From Treponema sp. (GTDB lineage Bacteria; Spirochaetota; Spirochaetia; Treponematales; Breznakiellaceae): a DNA stretch of 18,745 nucleotides. The notes beneath the pieces were generated by a model that was not told the DNA's origin, made no database searches, and was given only the letters and a program-made list of their open reading frames with translations. The translations under genes were made by a program, and so were the position numbers. Within the stretch, counting starts at the first letter, position 1; each line of letters begins with the position of its first letter. Positions 5,879 to 13,910 of the stretch are shown here, piece after piece. The DNA lies in NCBI GenBank assembly GCA_031270205.1, contig JAISYA010000001.1, positions 1 to 18,745 of the forward strand. Direction: 5' to 3'.

Positions 5879-8461
5879 ATGAACTATCTTGATTTGCCCG
5901 TCTACAAAAATCATTCGTTAATTTTATCGGCCCTGGAAAACGATCAGGCGGTGGTGGTGGAAAGCCCCACCGGTTCGGGGAAGACCACGCAGCTGCCGGT
6001 GATACTCCACGAAGCGGGGTATTCGGAGCGCGGGATCATTGGCGTAACCCAGCCGCGCCGCATCGCCGCGGTGTCGGTGAGCGAATTCATCGCGCGGCAG
6101 ATGGGGACGGCCATCCCCGGCCTTATCGGTTACAAGATGCGCTTTGAGGACCGGACGAATAATCAGACCAAAATCAAAATTATGACCGACGGAATCCTGC
6201 TGCAGGAGATGAAGCTGGACCCCTGGCTTTCCCGGTACAGCCTGCTCGTGGTGGACGAAGCCCACGAGCGGAGTCTTAATATTGATTTTATCCTGGGGCT
6301 GCTCAAGCGGGCGCTGGAAAACCGCAAGGATTTTAAGGTGATTGTCTCTTCGGCGACTATTAACGCCGGGGTTTTTTCGGAATATTTCGGCGAATGCCCC
6401 ATTGTAAAAATTGAAGCCCAGCGCTTTCCGGTAACGTTGATTTATGACGCGCCCGACATAAGCGCCGGGGGCGATTCCGCCCGGCCCGGCCGGAGGCAGC
6501 GCCCGCCCTATGCGGAAGCGGGCAACGGAAAAGATACAAACGCGAACGGGCCGCGTGAAAGCCGCGGCGCCGGTGACAGCGTTATGGACGCGATACTCGC
6601 TAAAGTGGAAACCATTACCACGCGGTTCATCACTGAAAAACGCGGGGGGGATATCCTCGTCTTTCTTTCGGGGGAGAAGATGATCAAGGACTGCATGAAC
6701 CGCCTCGCTTTGAGCGCTGTGGGCGGCTCGCTGCACCTGCTGCCCCTGTACGGAAGGCTCGGCAAGGAAGAGCAGGAACGTGTTTTTGAGGGCACGCCGA
6801 AGGGAAAAACCAAAGTGGTTATCGCCACCAATATCGCCGAAACATCGGTTACCATCGACGGCATTTCCGCCGTGATCGATTCGGGGCTTTCAAAGCTCAA
6901 TTGGTACAACCCGCGCACGTTTACCTCAAGCCTGGTGGAAGCGCCCATATCAAAGGCTTCGGCGAACCAGCGCAAGGGGCGGGCGGGCCGTACGAGGGAA
7001 GGCGTCTGTTACCGCCTGTACAAGCGCCGGGACTTTGAAAACAGGCCGCTGTTCACCACCGAGGAAATTTTCCGTACGGATCTTTCCGAAGTGATTCTCC
7101 GCATGGCCGACCTGGGCATAACCGGCTTTGAGGACTTTGATTTTATCTCCACGCCGGAAAAAGAGGGACTCCTCGCCGCCATTGAAACGCTGAACCTTCT
7201 TGAGGCCCTTGAACCCGACCGGAGCCTTTCCGGAACGGGCAAACTGATGACCGAATTCCCCCTTGCCCCCCGCCAGTCGCGGATCATTGTGGAAGCGGTA
7301 CTGCGCTACCCCTACGTGATCCGGGAAACGCTCATCGCCGCGGCTTTTCTTTCCACGCAAAGCCCGTACATCCTCCCGCCGGGGGAAGAAACCGACGCGC
7401 GCAAGGCGCATCACAGCTTCCGCGACGCGGGCGGGGACTTTGTCTCCTACCTCAAACTGTTCCGCTCTTACAGCGATTCCGGCGATACAATCAAATTCTG
7501 CAGCCGCTATTATCTTGACGAGCGGGCAATGGCGGAAATTGCGAACGTGGTGGCCCAGCTTGAAGAAATACTCGCGGCCCTGAAAATCCCCGTACTCAGC
7601 GGCGGCGCAACCGACGACTACCTCTGCTGCGTGGGGCGCGGCATGATACAGTTCGTCTGCGTGCGCGAGGGAACGGGCAGGAACGGCTCGTACCGCAGCC
7701 TGACCGCGGATAAGATCATCATTCATCCCGGCTCGGTGATGTTCCGCACGGATCCGCCCTTTATCGTGGCCGGCGAAATCGTGCGTACCACCCGAATGTA
7801 CGCCATGTCGGTTTCGCCCCTCTCAAGAGAAGTGTTGGAACGGATACGGCCCGGCATCTTCGCTTCCGGGCGCGGGAAAACGGACGCGGGGGAGCGGCTC
7901 AAAAAGCCCCGGGACTTTACCAACAACATCAGAATCGCCGGCGAGGTTTTTGAGATCAAAACGATTAAGGGGAAGAAGACGGCGATCCTCCCCTGGGAAA
8001 AACTCGCCGCCATCAGCGACATCCCCCAGGAGATAATGTACAAAGGACTGAAAGGCAGCGTCGTCGTCAACAAGCAGTACACCCTGCTTGCCGGCGAAAA
8101 ACTCGAACTTATTCTCTCGCTCGCGCCCACGCTGGACGCGGACAAGGCCCTGAGCCGCGAATGGCCCCGGAAGGAGCGTTGCGATTCACGGGAACATCTG
8201 CCCGCGCTGCTGGATCACCTCGACAGCCTGGTAAAACCCGTTCTGTGCAAAAAGGGCGCGAAAGAACTCGGCTTTCTCGCCCTTTTTACCGACGGCGAAG
8301 GCGGCTATCGGTTCCGCCCCTCACGGGGCTTCCATACGAGCCTCAACGAGAGCCTGGCAAGCCTTGAGGCGCTCATCGACGAACTGGGCGAAGAGACGGA
8401 CATCGCCATAAAGCACATCGTGAACCAAACCTACCGGCGGCTTTCGGATTATTTGAGTTGA
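5879..8461 (+). CDS. hrpA: ATP-dependent DEAH-box RNA helicase, HrpA/HrpB type
   Basis: The product is a cytoplasmic superfamily 2 helicase of 860 residues that would unwind or remodel RNA using ATP. Visible motifs are Walker A SPTGSGKT (29-36), motif Ia TQPRRIAAV (57-65), motif II DEAH (126-129), motif III SAT (158-160), motif V ATNIAETSVTIDG (316-328) and motif VI QRKGRAGR (364-371). The helicase-associated ratchet and OB-fold regions follow. It is close in length to E. coli HrpB (about 810) and lacks the long C-terminal part of E. coli HrpA (about 1300). Between the two RecA domains, at about 195-234, there is a low-complexity Gly/Arg/Pro/Asn-rich insert. The start is the ATG at 5879, just before the conserved N-terminus. 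The gene is alone on its strand and ends at a strong terminator. HrpA and HrpB cannot be told apart firmly by eye. Confidence 0.9.
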   Translation: MNYLDLPVYKNHSLILSALENDQAVVVESPTGSGKTTQLPVILHEAGYSERGIIGVTQPRRIAAVSVSEFIARQMGTAIPGLIGYKMRFEDRTNNQTKIKIMTDGILLQEMKLDPWLSRYSLLVVDEAHERSLNIDFILGLLKRALENRKDFKVIVSSATINAGVFSEYFGECPIVKIEAQRFPVTLIYDAPDISAGGDSARPGRRQRPPYAEAGNGKDTNANGPRESRGAGDSVMDAILAKVETITTRFITEKRGGDILVFLSGEKMIKDCMNRLALSAVGGSLHLLPLYGRLGKEEQERVFEGTPKGKTKVVIATNIAETSVTIDGISAVIDSGLSKLNWYNPRTFTSSLVEAPISKASANQRKGRAGRTREGVCYRLYKRRDFENRPLFTTEEIFRTDLSEVILRMADLGITGFEDFDFISTPEKEGLLAAIETLNLLEALEPDRSLSGTGKLMTEFPLAPRQSRIIVEAVLRYPYVIRETLIAAAFLSTQSPYILPPGEETDARKAHHSFRDAGGDFVSYLKLFRSYSDSGDTIKFCSRYYLDERAMAEIANVVAQLEEILAALKIPVLSGGATDDYLCCVGRGMIQFVCVREGTGRNGSYRSLTADKIIIHPGSVMFRTDPPFIVAGEIVRTTRMYAMSVSPLSREVLERIRPGIFASGRGKTDAGERLKKPRDFTNNIRIAGEVFEIKTIKGKKTAILPWEKLAAISDIPQEIMYKGLKGSVVVNKQYTLLAGEKLELILSLAPTLDADKALSREWPRKERCDSREHLPALLDHLDSLVKPVLCKKGAKELGFLALFTDGEGGYRFRPSRGFHTSLNESLASLEALIDELGEETDIAIKHIVNQTYRRLSDYLS

Positions 8462-8464
8462 CCG

Positions 8465-8557
8465 CCGGCAGTTTGCCGCGCTTCGCGCGTTATAATCTCC
8501 AAAAATCGCCAAGAGGCGATTTTTCTACCGCACGGCTTGCCCCGCGCGGAGGCTCAT
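8465..8557. repeat. Dispersed intergenic repeat, copy 2 (long form with terminator)
   Basis: The ends (CCGGCAGTTTG with CGCTT at 8465-8483, and GCTTGCCCCGCG to GGCTCAT at 8535-8557) match the element at 791-826. The middle adds about 55 nt carrying a CGCG-CTT-CGCG mini-hairpin (8478-8488) and the terminator at 8501-8524. Both copies follow a plus-strand gene that converges on a minus-strand gene. Confidence 0.55.
8501..8524. terminator. Bidirectional intrinsic terminator
   Basis: AAAAATCGCC (8501-8510), loop AAGA and GGCGATTTTT (8515-8524) form a perfect 10-bp stem with A/T runs on both sides. It can therefore end transcription of the helicase gene from the left and of the outer-membrane protein gene from the right. 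Confidence 0.85.
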
Positions 8558-8569
8558 CCCGCAGGCTGC

Positions 8570-9280
8570 CTAGAATCTCCAGCCGAAAGCGAGCGTCATT
8601 CTGGGGCCGCCTACAAATATGAAATTGGCGACCGTGTCGATCATGTCGTCCAGACCGGCGCCGCCGATAGCGCTATTGGCATACTCATCCACCATGTCCT
8701 GATATTCCGCGGGTATGCCTTCCCCTCCAGCCGACACTCTAATGTTGCTCTTGTCGCCAATCCCCGCCGAATAGCCAAAGGCAGGTTCAAAGACAAACCC
8801 GCCCGGCCTTCCGAAATCAATTCTCCAGCCCAGCTTCGCGCCCAGCTTAAAATAATTCATATTGGTACTTATATTCGCGCTGACGCCTTCGGCGCCCCCT
8901 GAACCGGACAGGTTGAAATTCGCGAAACCGAGCATGCCGTCAAGGAAAAAAGCGCCGCCAAAGGGATAAAAGCGCCCGTGGCCCTCAATCGAATACGATC
9001 TCATATCCATCGTTACCGGATCATACGACGCCGTAATGCCCAGGTAGGCAAAACGCGCCGCCACGGAAAACTTCTGCCAGGGCTGGAACTCGTATTGCCC
9101 GGCAATGCCGAAACCGCTGCCGCTCAGGCCTTCTCCCACGGCGCCGAGCGTAGCCCCCACGGCAACGCCGATAATGGTCGGGCCGACGTCAACCGTAATC
9201 GTATGCTTGTCCTCCACCTGCGCAAAAAGAGACGCCGCCAGGACCACACCGAGAACCAATACCGAAATGCTTTTCTTCAT
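8570..9280 (-). CDS. Outer-membrane beta-barrel protein
   Basis: The 236-residue product has a clear signal peptide (MKKSISVLVLGVVLAASLFA, cut before QVED). The mature protein is made of alternating amphipathic strands rich in Gly, aromatic and polar residues, and it ends in a terminal Phe (FGWRF), the usual signal for outer-membrane barrel insertion. The size suggests an 8-stranded barrel of the OmpA/OmpW-like kind. It should sit in the outer membrane, but its function (porin, adhesin or structural) cannot be told. The start is the ATG at 9280, with AGGAAG just upstream. It lies 56 bp after the 5'-nucleotidase gene on the same strand and has no obvious promoter, so co-transcription is likely, with a GC hairpin between the two genes. 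A strong terminator follows. Confidence 0.8.
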   Translation of the reverse strand: MKKSISVLVLGVVLAASLFAQVEDKHTITVDVGPTIIGVAVGATLGAVGEGLSGSGFGIAGQYEFQPWQKFSVAARFAYLGITASYDPVTMDMRSYSIEGHGRFYPFGGAFFLDGMLGFANFNLSGSGGAEGVSANISTNMNYFKLGAKLGWRIDFGRPGGFVFEPAFGYSAGIGDKSNIRVSAGGEGIPAEYQDMVDEYANSAIGGAGLDDMIDTVANFIFVGGPRMTLAFGWRF

Positions 9281-9304
9281 ACTACTTCCTCCATAAATTG
9301 TTTA

Positions 9305-9323
9305 CCCGCCGAACCGCGGCGGG
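9305..9323 (-). promoter_or_regulatory. Intercistronic hairpin between the 5'-nucleotidase and outer-membrane protein genes
   Basis: CCCGCCG (9305-9311) and CGGCGGG (9317-9323) pair around a 5-nt loop. The following minus-strand sequence (TAAACAATTT) has no T-run, so it is more likely a partial attenuator or RNA-stability element than a full terminator. Confidence 0.45.
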
Positions 9324-9336
9324 GGACGGTTTAGCT

Positions 9337-10902
9337 TTAGGGGCTTACTCCACCGATTACCTGCATACGGCCGTCCGTGGAGGGCGTAATGACCCCGTTT
9401 TGGGAGTTGATGTATTCGATTACCACATAAGAGAGCAGCAACGAAGTGTTGAAGGGGTCCTGGGACACGGTCAGCGCCGTGTACCCGTCGCCCCCGCCGA
9501 GGAGGTAATCGTTGGTACAGAAGCGGTACGTCTTGTTGGGATCCACAGGCGCGCCGCCGATGCTGAGATCGCGGATTTCCTTGTTGGGCACGTCCAGGGT
9601 ATAGCGGACTTCTTTGGAGAACTGGGGGAAACCGCCGTTGCCCTGGGGGATGGTTGCGATATACTCAAAGAGTTCGAGTATCTGCGAGCCCTTGAGGGAG
9701 ACTATAAAGAGATAGTTTTCAAACGGCAGCACCGTGAGAATCTGTTCTCTGGTAAGCTGCCCCCTGGGCAGTTCCGCCCGCATGTTGCCGCCGTTGTGGA
9801 AGGCAAAGTCGATGTTCTGGCCGGCAACGTTCCTGAAGTACCAGACGTTGGCATCGGTGATCATGTTGCCCAGGGCCGTCTCTCCGTAGCGGGTAAGGCG
9901 GTTGCCGAAAACAAACGTATCGGCGGCCTGCCCCACCACTTCCTTGAGGCTGGCGTTGGACTTTTCTATGTAGGGCGCGAGCAGGGCGGTGACCGCGCCG
10001 TCCGGCGCGAAGGTCTGTGTATCCTTGTTGTTGATCTCCACCGGCCTCCAGTCAAAGGCGGCCAGTTTTCCGTCCTGTATCGAAAGCTTTCCTTCTCCCA
10101 CATACTTCCCCCACTCGTTGGAAGTAACAATGAACGTATTCCCCACCTTCCGGGGGGCGTCAAAGAAGCTGTGGGAATGGCCGTCCACGATGATGTCGAT
10201 TCCCGGTACCGAGGCGGCCAGAATCGGCGAAGTGATATGCACATCGCTTTCCGCCACATCCCCGATATGGGTGATGCCGATCACAATGTCGACTTGTTCC
10301 CTGTTCCGCAGGATGTCCACCACGTCCAGGGCCGCTTTTATTTCGGGAATAAACGTGAGGCTCTTGTCCGGGCTGGCGATAAGCTCGGTACGCAGGGTGG
10401 TAATACCGAAAATCCCCACCCGAAAGCCCTGGTATTCCTTTATAAGGTACTGGCGTCCTCCAAGGAATGCGCCGTCCGCGGTTTTGATGTTGGAGGAGAC
10501 CAGGGGAAAGCGTACCAGCGCCAACTGCTTGTTGAGTTTTTCCAGACTGCCGTCAAATTCGTGGTTGCCGAAGGTTCCCACATCGTAGCCGATAAGGTTG
10601 TAAGCGAGCAAATCCGGTTCAGCGGCAAACATATTGGAAAGGGCCGGTCCGGTGTTTATGTCGCCGGCGTCGATGAGCAGCACATTGGCGTTGGCGGCCC
10701 TGACGGACTTGACGTATGTAGCCCGCTCGGCAAGCCCTCCCCGGCCGCCGTTGGGCAGCACCGAGCCGTGATGATCATTCGTGTGAAGCAGCGTCAGCTC
10801 GTAGGTTTTGCCCGCTTCCGCCAAAGGGCGGGCAAACAGGCCAAAGGGGACAGCCATCATGAAGATCGCCGTCAAAATCGCGAGACGTTTCATCAACTTC
10901 AT
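9337..10902 (-). CDS. Periplasmic 5'-nucleotidase / UDP-sugar hydrolase, UshA family
   Basis: The product would dephosphorylate extracellular nucleotides so that the nucleoside and phosphate can be taken up. It has 521 residues, close to UshA. A signal peptide (about residues 1-24, ending GLFA) is followed by the metallophosphatase domain: LLHTNDHHG at 38-46, DAGD at 78-81, GNHEFD at 112-117, THIGD at 211-215 and DGHSHS at 240-245, which together supply the two-metal ligands. The C-terminal substrate domain has HNGGNMRAELPRG (369-381) and NDYLLGGGDGY (464-474), where the aromatic residue would stack on the base. UshA has Gln in GHSQ where this protein has a second His. The start is the ATG at 10902, with GGAGG 5 nt upstream. 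An in-frame start 23 codons earlier would bury the signal peptide. The gene has its own promoter. Confidence 0.88.
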   Translation of the reverse strand: MKLMKRLAILTAIFMMAVPFGLFARPLAEAGKTYELTLLHTNDHHGSVLPNGGRGGLAERATYVKSVRAANANVLLIDAGDINTGPALSNMFAAEPDLLAYNLIGYDVGTFGNHEFDGSLEKLNKQLALVRFPLVSSNIKTADGAFLGGRQYLIKEYQGFRVGIFGITTLRTELIASPDKSLTFIPEIKAALDVVDILRNREQVDIVIGITHIGDVAESDVHITSPILAASVPGIDIIVDGHSHSFFDAPRKVGNTFIVTSNEWGKYVGEGKLSIQDGKLAAFDWRPVEINNKDTQTFAPDGAVTALLAPYIEKSNASLKEVVGQAADTFVFGNRLTRYGETALGNMITDANVWYFRNVAGQNIDFAFHNGGNMRAELPRGQLTREQILTVLPFENYLFIVSLKGSQILELFEYIATIPQGNGGFPQFSKEVRYTLDVPNKEIRDLSIGGAPVDPNKTYRFCTNDYLLGGGDGYTALTVSQDPFNTSLLLSYVVIEYINSQNGVITPSTDGRMQVIGGVSP

Positions 10903-10982
10903 TTTCGCCTCCAAAAAACGAAAAATTTGCTGGGGTGAACTTCCAAAACCCAGGCGGAGTTTTAGAGACACAATAATAGAGG

Positions 10983-11012
10983 ATTATAAACCGTATAAAG
11001 GGATTTTGTCTA
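10983..11012 (-). promoter_or_regulatory. Promoter of the 5'-nucleotidase gene
   Basis: On the minus strand, TAGACA (11007-11012), an 18-bp spacer and a perfect TATAAT (10983-10988) precede a leader of about 75 nt. No convincing terminator for araA lies between 11012 and 11083. Confidence 0.7.
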
Positions 11013-11083
11013 TCCGTCCGGCGCGCCTGTTGAAAATTTCCCTGCCGTGATAGACGCCGCCGGGCAGTACGGGGGCCTGCCGC

Positions 11084-12577
11084 TTACCGCCCGCTCCAGT
11101 AGGCTTCGCCCCAGCGCAGTTCCTCCCGCAGCCGCGCCGGCTTCGTGTCCCCGTTAATCAGGACACACTCAACGCCTGTCATTTCCGCCCAGTCAAGAAA
11201 ATACTCCGCGCTGAGGGCGCTCGCGTATGCCGAATGATGCGCCCCTCCCGCGATGATCCACGACTCGGCGGCATCCCGCATATTCGGGCGCGGTTTCCAC
11301 AGAGCGCGGGCCACGGGGAGTTTCGGCATATCGTTTGCCGTGATGGTGTCAACCTCGTTGAGGATCATTCTGAAGCGGTCACCCAGGTCCACTACCGTTG
11401 CCAGCACGGCGGGGCCGGGCGCGGCGTCAAACACCATGCGGGCGGGGTCGGCCTTGCCGCCAATCCCCAGGGGATGTACCTCAATGCGGGGTTTCCCCGC
11501 GGCGATAGTGGGGCATACCTCAAGCATGTGCGCGCCGAGGGCCGCCTCCCGGCCCGGTTCAAAGTGGTAAGTATAATCTTCCATGAACGAAACGCCGCCT
11601 GGCAGCCCCCACGCCATGACTTTGGCGGCCCGCACCAGCATAGCCTGTTTCCAGTCGCCTTCCGCGCCAAAACCGTAGCCCTGTTCCATAAGCCTTTGAG
11701 CGGCAAGGCCGGGAAGCTGGGGAAGGCCGTGTAAATCCTGGAAGGTCGTCGTAAAGGCCCCGGCGTGTTCCGCTTCAAGCATTTGCCGCAGGGCTATCTC
11801 AATTTTTGCCTGTTCGATCACCGCGGTCCGCGCCTTGCCCGCATTACGCAATTCGGCGCCAAGCTCATAGGAGGCCTCGTATTCCTTTACGGCCTTTTCA
11901 GCCTCTGCGTCGCTTATCTTGCTAAACATGGCGGCCAGGCCGCCGATTCCCCAGGTGTTTACCTGCCAGCCGAATTTGATCTGGGCCTCCACCTTGTCGC
12001 CCTCGGTTACGGCAACTTCGCGCATATTGTCCCCCAGGCGCAGAACCACGGAGTCAAAGCCGTCGGCGCGGGCGGCGGCGGCGCGCATCCACACGCCGAT
12101 ACGGCGGCGGACTTCCCCGTCCTGCCAGAACCCGGCCACCACCTTGCGCGGAAGGCGCATCCGGGCGTAGATGTACCCGTGTTCACGGTCCCCGTGGGCG
12201 CTTTGGTTCAGGTTCATGAAATCCATGTCGATAGAGGCCCAGGGTATGTCGCGGTTGAATTGGGTATGCAGATGCAAGAGCGGTTTTTTGTTGATCGAGA
12301 GGCCCCCTATCCACATCTTTGAGGGGGAAAAAGTATGCATCCAGGTGATGATTCCGGCGCAGGATGAAGCGGCGTTTGCCTCCTCAAAGAGTTTCCGTAT
12401 GCCACCGGGGGATTTCCCTGTCGGCTTTAATACTACCCTGCCGGGAATGGCCGAATCCCTGTCAAGTTCGTCCGCCATGACGCGGGCATGTTCCGCCACT
12501 TGTTGTAAGGTTTCCTCACCGTACAGGTCCTGGCTGCCGACAATAAACCAAAATTCGAATTGTTTTAAGTTGATCAT
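11084..12577 (-). CDS. araA: L-arabinose isomerase
   Basis: This cytoplasmic Mn-dependent enzyme converts L-arabinose to L-ribulose, the first step of bacterial arabinose use. The 497-residue product matches E. coli AraA (500) almost position for position: Glu306 (GAEGDWK), Glu333 (FMEDY), His350 (GAHMLE) and His447/448 (GGAHHSA) correspond to the E. coli metal and catalytic residues Glu306, Glu333, His350 and His450. The start is the ATG at 12577, with GGGAG about 8-9 nt upstream. An open frame extends 55 codons further but overlaps the permease gene. It lies 67 bp after gguB on the same strand with no promoter between, so it is the last gene of the sugar-transport operon. This ties the transporter to arabinose. 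The kinase and epimerase (AraB, AraD) are not in the window. Confidence 0.95.
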   Translation of the reverse strand: MINLKQFEFWFIVGSQDLYGEETLQQVAEHARVMADELDRDSAIPGRVVLKPTGKSPGGIRKLFEEANAASSCAGIITWMHTFSPSKMWIGGLSINKKPLLHLHTQFNRDIPWASIDMDFMNLNQSAHGDREHGYIYARMRLPRKVVAGFWQDGEVRRRIGVWMRAAAARADGFDSVVLRLGDNMREVAVTEGDKVEAQIKFGWQVNTWGIGGLAAMFSKISDAEAEKAVKEYEASYELGAELRNAGKARTAVIEQAKIEIALRQMLEAEHAGAFTTTFQDLHGLPQLPGLAAQRLMEQGYGFGAEGDWKQAMLVRAAKVMAWGLPGGVSFMEDYTYHFEPGREAALGAHMLEVCPTIAAGKPRIEVHPLGIGGKADPARMVFDAAPGPAVLATVVDLGDRFRMILNEVDTITANDMPKLPVARALWKPRPNMRDAAESWIIAGGAHHSAYASALSAEYFLDWAEMTGVECVLINGDTKPARLREELRWGEAYWSGR

Positions 12578-12644
12578 GATGTACTCTCCCTGTGTCCGTA
12601 TGATTGAGCCGGTTTCAAAACGGCAAATCCTGAAATCAGCCCAA

Positions 12645-13835
12645 TTATTTCGTACTTCTTCTTTTTGAATACAAGTCAAAAGCGACTGCCGCCAAAAGAA
12701 CGAAGCCCTTGATTGCTTGCTGCCAGTCGGTGCTGACTCCAATGATAGACATGCCGTTGTTGAGGACGCCGATAAAGAGGCCGCCTACCACCGCCCCGAT
12801 GATAGTCCCTATACCGCCGGATACCGCCGAACCTCCCACGTAACAGGCGGCGATGGCGTCCATTTCAAAGTTCTGCCCTGCCTTGGGGGTAGCCGCGTTC
12901 AGACGGGCGGCAAAAACCACGGCCGCTATCGAGGCAAGAACCGCCATATTGGTGTATATCCAGAACATCACCCATTCGGTTTTGACCCCCGAAAGTTTCG
13001 CGGCCTTCGCGTTGCCCCCAAGCGCGTAAATATGCCGGCCCTGTACGGTCTTTGAGGCGACAAATTGATACCCCACGATAAGAACGCCCAGGACAATCAA
13101 AATATTCGGCAATCCCCGGTAGAGGGCAAATACAATAGTAAAGGCCATGAGAACCACGGCAATGGCCAACAGCTTTGTTATCCAAATACCCTTAGGCAAT
13201 AAATCAAAGTTATATGCTTTCTGCTTGCGGCGTTTGGTGATCTCGCTGGCGATAATAAAGGCGACAATCACCAGGCCTATAATAATGGAAAAGACATGAA
13301 AGGTCGCGCCGCCTATGGTAAGCCCTCCCAGGGGAGGGGGAAAATCGGGGATATAACCGGAGGCTATCACCTGGAATTCTCTTGGAAAAGGCGCCTTGGT
13401 CTGTCCCTGCATAATAACCTGCCCCAGGCCGCGGAATATCAGCATTCCCGCCAGGGTGGCGATAAAGGGAGGAACGTGGACAAAGGCGATCCAGAAGCCC
13501 TGCCACATGCCGATTACCAGGCCGATAAGCAGCGAAACGAACATCACCAAAAAGGGGTTTATGTGCATATCCACAATCATCACCCCGCATACCGCGCCCA
13601 CAAAACAGACGACGGATCCCACCGAAAGGTCGACGTTTCCGGTAAGGGTACAGAGCAGCATCCCCACCGCGAGGATAAGGACGTAACTGTTCTGGAGCAC
13701 CAGGTTCGTCAGATTCACCGGCCGGAAAAAAACGCCGCCTGTCAGGATACCGAAAAAAATCATCGCCACTACCAGGGCGAAGACCATGACGTATTGCCTT
13801 GAATTTTTCTTTAAAAACGCAAACAAATTATTCAT
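12645..13835 (-). CDS. gguB: Sugar ABC transporter permease, GguB/XylH type
   Basis: This inner-membrane permease of a pentose/hexose ABC importer has 396 residues, matching GguB and XylH (about 390-400). It has about ten hydrophobic helices. Family motifs include TGNVDLSVGS (about 65-74), the cytoplasmic loop ALGGNAKAAKLSGV (271-284) that contacts the ATPase, and AACYVGGSAVSGGIGT near the C-terminal helices. A basic loop (KRRKQK, 201-206) lies in the long central cytoplasmic region that is usual for this subgroup. The start is the ATG at 13835, with AGAGGA upstream. An ATG 12 codons earlier lacks a ribosome site. A perfect dyad (13880-13898) separates it from gguA. As a homodimer it would pair with GguA and receive sugar from ChvE. 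Confidence 0.92.
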   Translation of the reverse strand: MNNLFAFLKKNSRQYVMVFALVVAMIFFGILTGGVFFRPVNLTNLVLQNSYVLILAVGMLLCTLTGNVDLSVGSVVCFVGAVCGVMIVDMHINPFLVMFVSLLIGLVIGMWQGFWIAFVHVPPFIATLAGMLIFRGLGQVIMQGQTKAPFPREFQVIASGYIPDFPPPLGGLTIGGATFHVFSIIIGLVIVAFIIASEITKRRKQKAYNFDLLPKGIWITKLLAIAVVLMAFTIVFALYRGLPNILIVLGVLIVGYQFVASKTVQGRHIYALGGNAKAAKLSGVKTEWVMFWIYTNMAVLASIAAVVFAARLNAATPKAGQNFEMDAIAACYVGGSAVSGGIGTIIGAVVGGLFIGVLNNGMSIIGVSTDWQQAIKGFVLLAAVAFDLYSKRRSTK

Positions 13836-13879
13836 TGCATCCTCTGATTTGACGGCGGAATCGCCGTCCATGTTCGAAT

Positions 13880-13898
13880 ATTAACACGAAGTGTTAAT
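13880..13898. promoter_or_regulatory. Perfect dyad between gguA and gguB
   Basis: ATTAACACGAAGTGTTAAT has 8-bp arms (13880-13887 and 13891-13898) around GAA. In RNA it makes a stable small hairpin 45 nt before the permease start. In DNA it resembles a repressor operator. No promoter is evident here, so an RNA role (processing or stability) is somewhat more likely. Confidence 0.5.
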
Positions 13899-13910
13899 GC
13901 CATTTCTTCT

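Noticed and set aside
5695..5892. Plus-strand frame through the last repeats (ASLLNGS heptads) into the helicase start
   Set aside because: Differences between repeat copies mostly change residues in this frame, its composition after the repeat is not protein-like, and it overlaps the helicase start.
9298..10938. A 546-codon plus-strand open frame
   Set aside because: It is exactly antisense to the 5'-nucleotidase gene, which has a signal peptide, catalytic motifs, a ribosome site and a promoter. The open frame is a by-product of the gene's codon bias.
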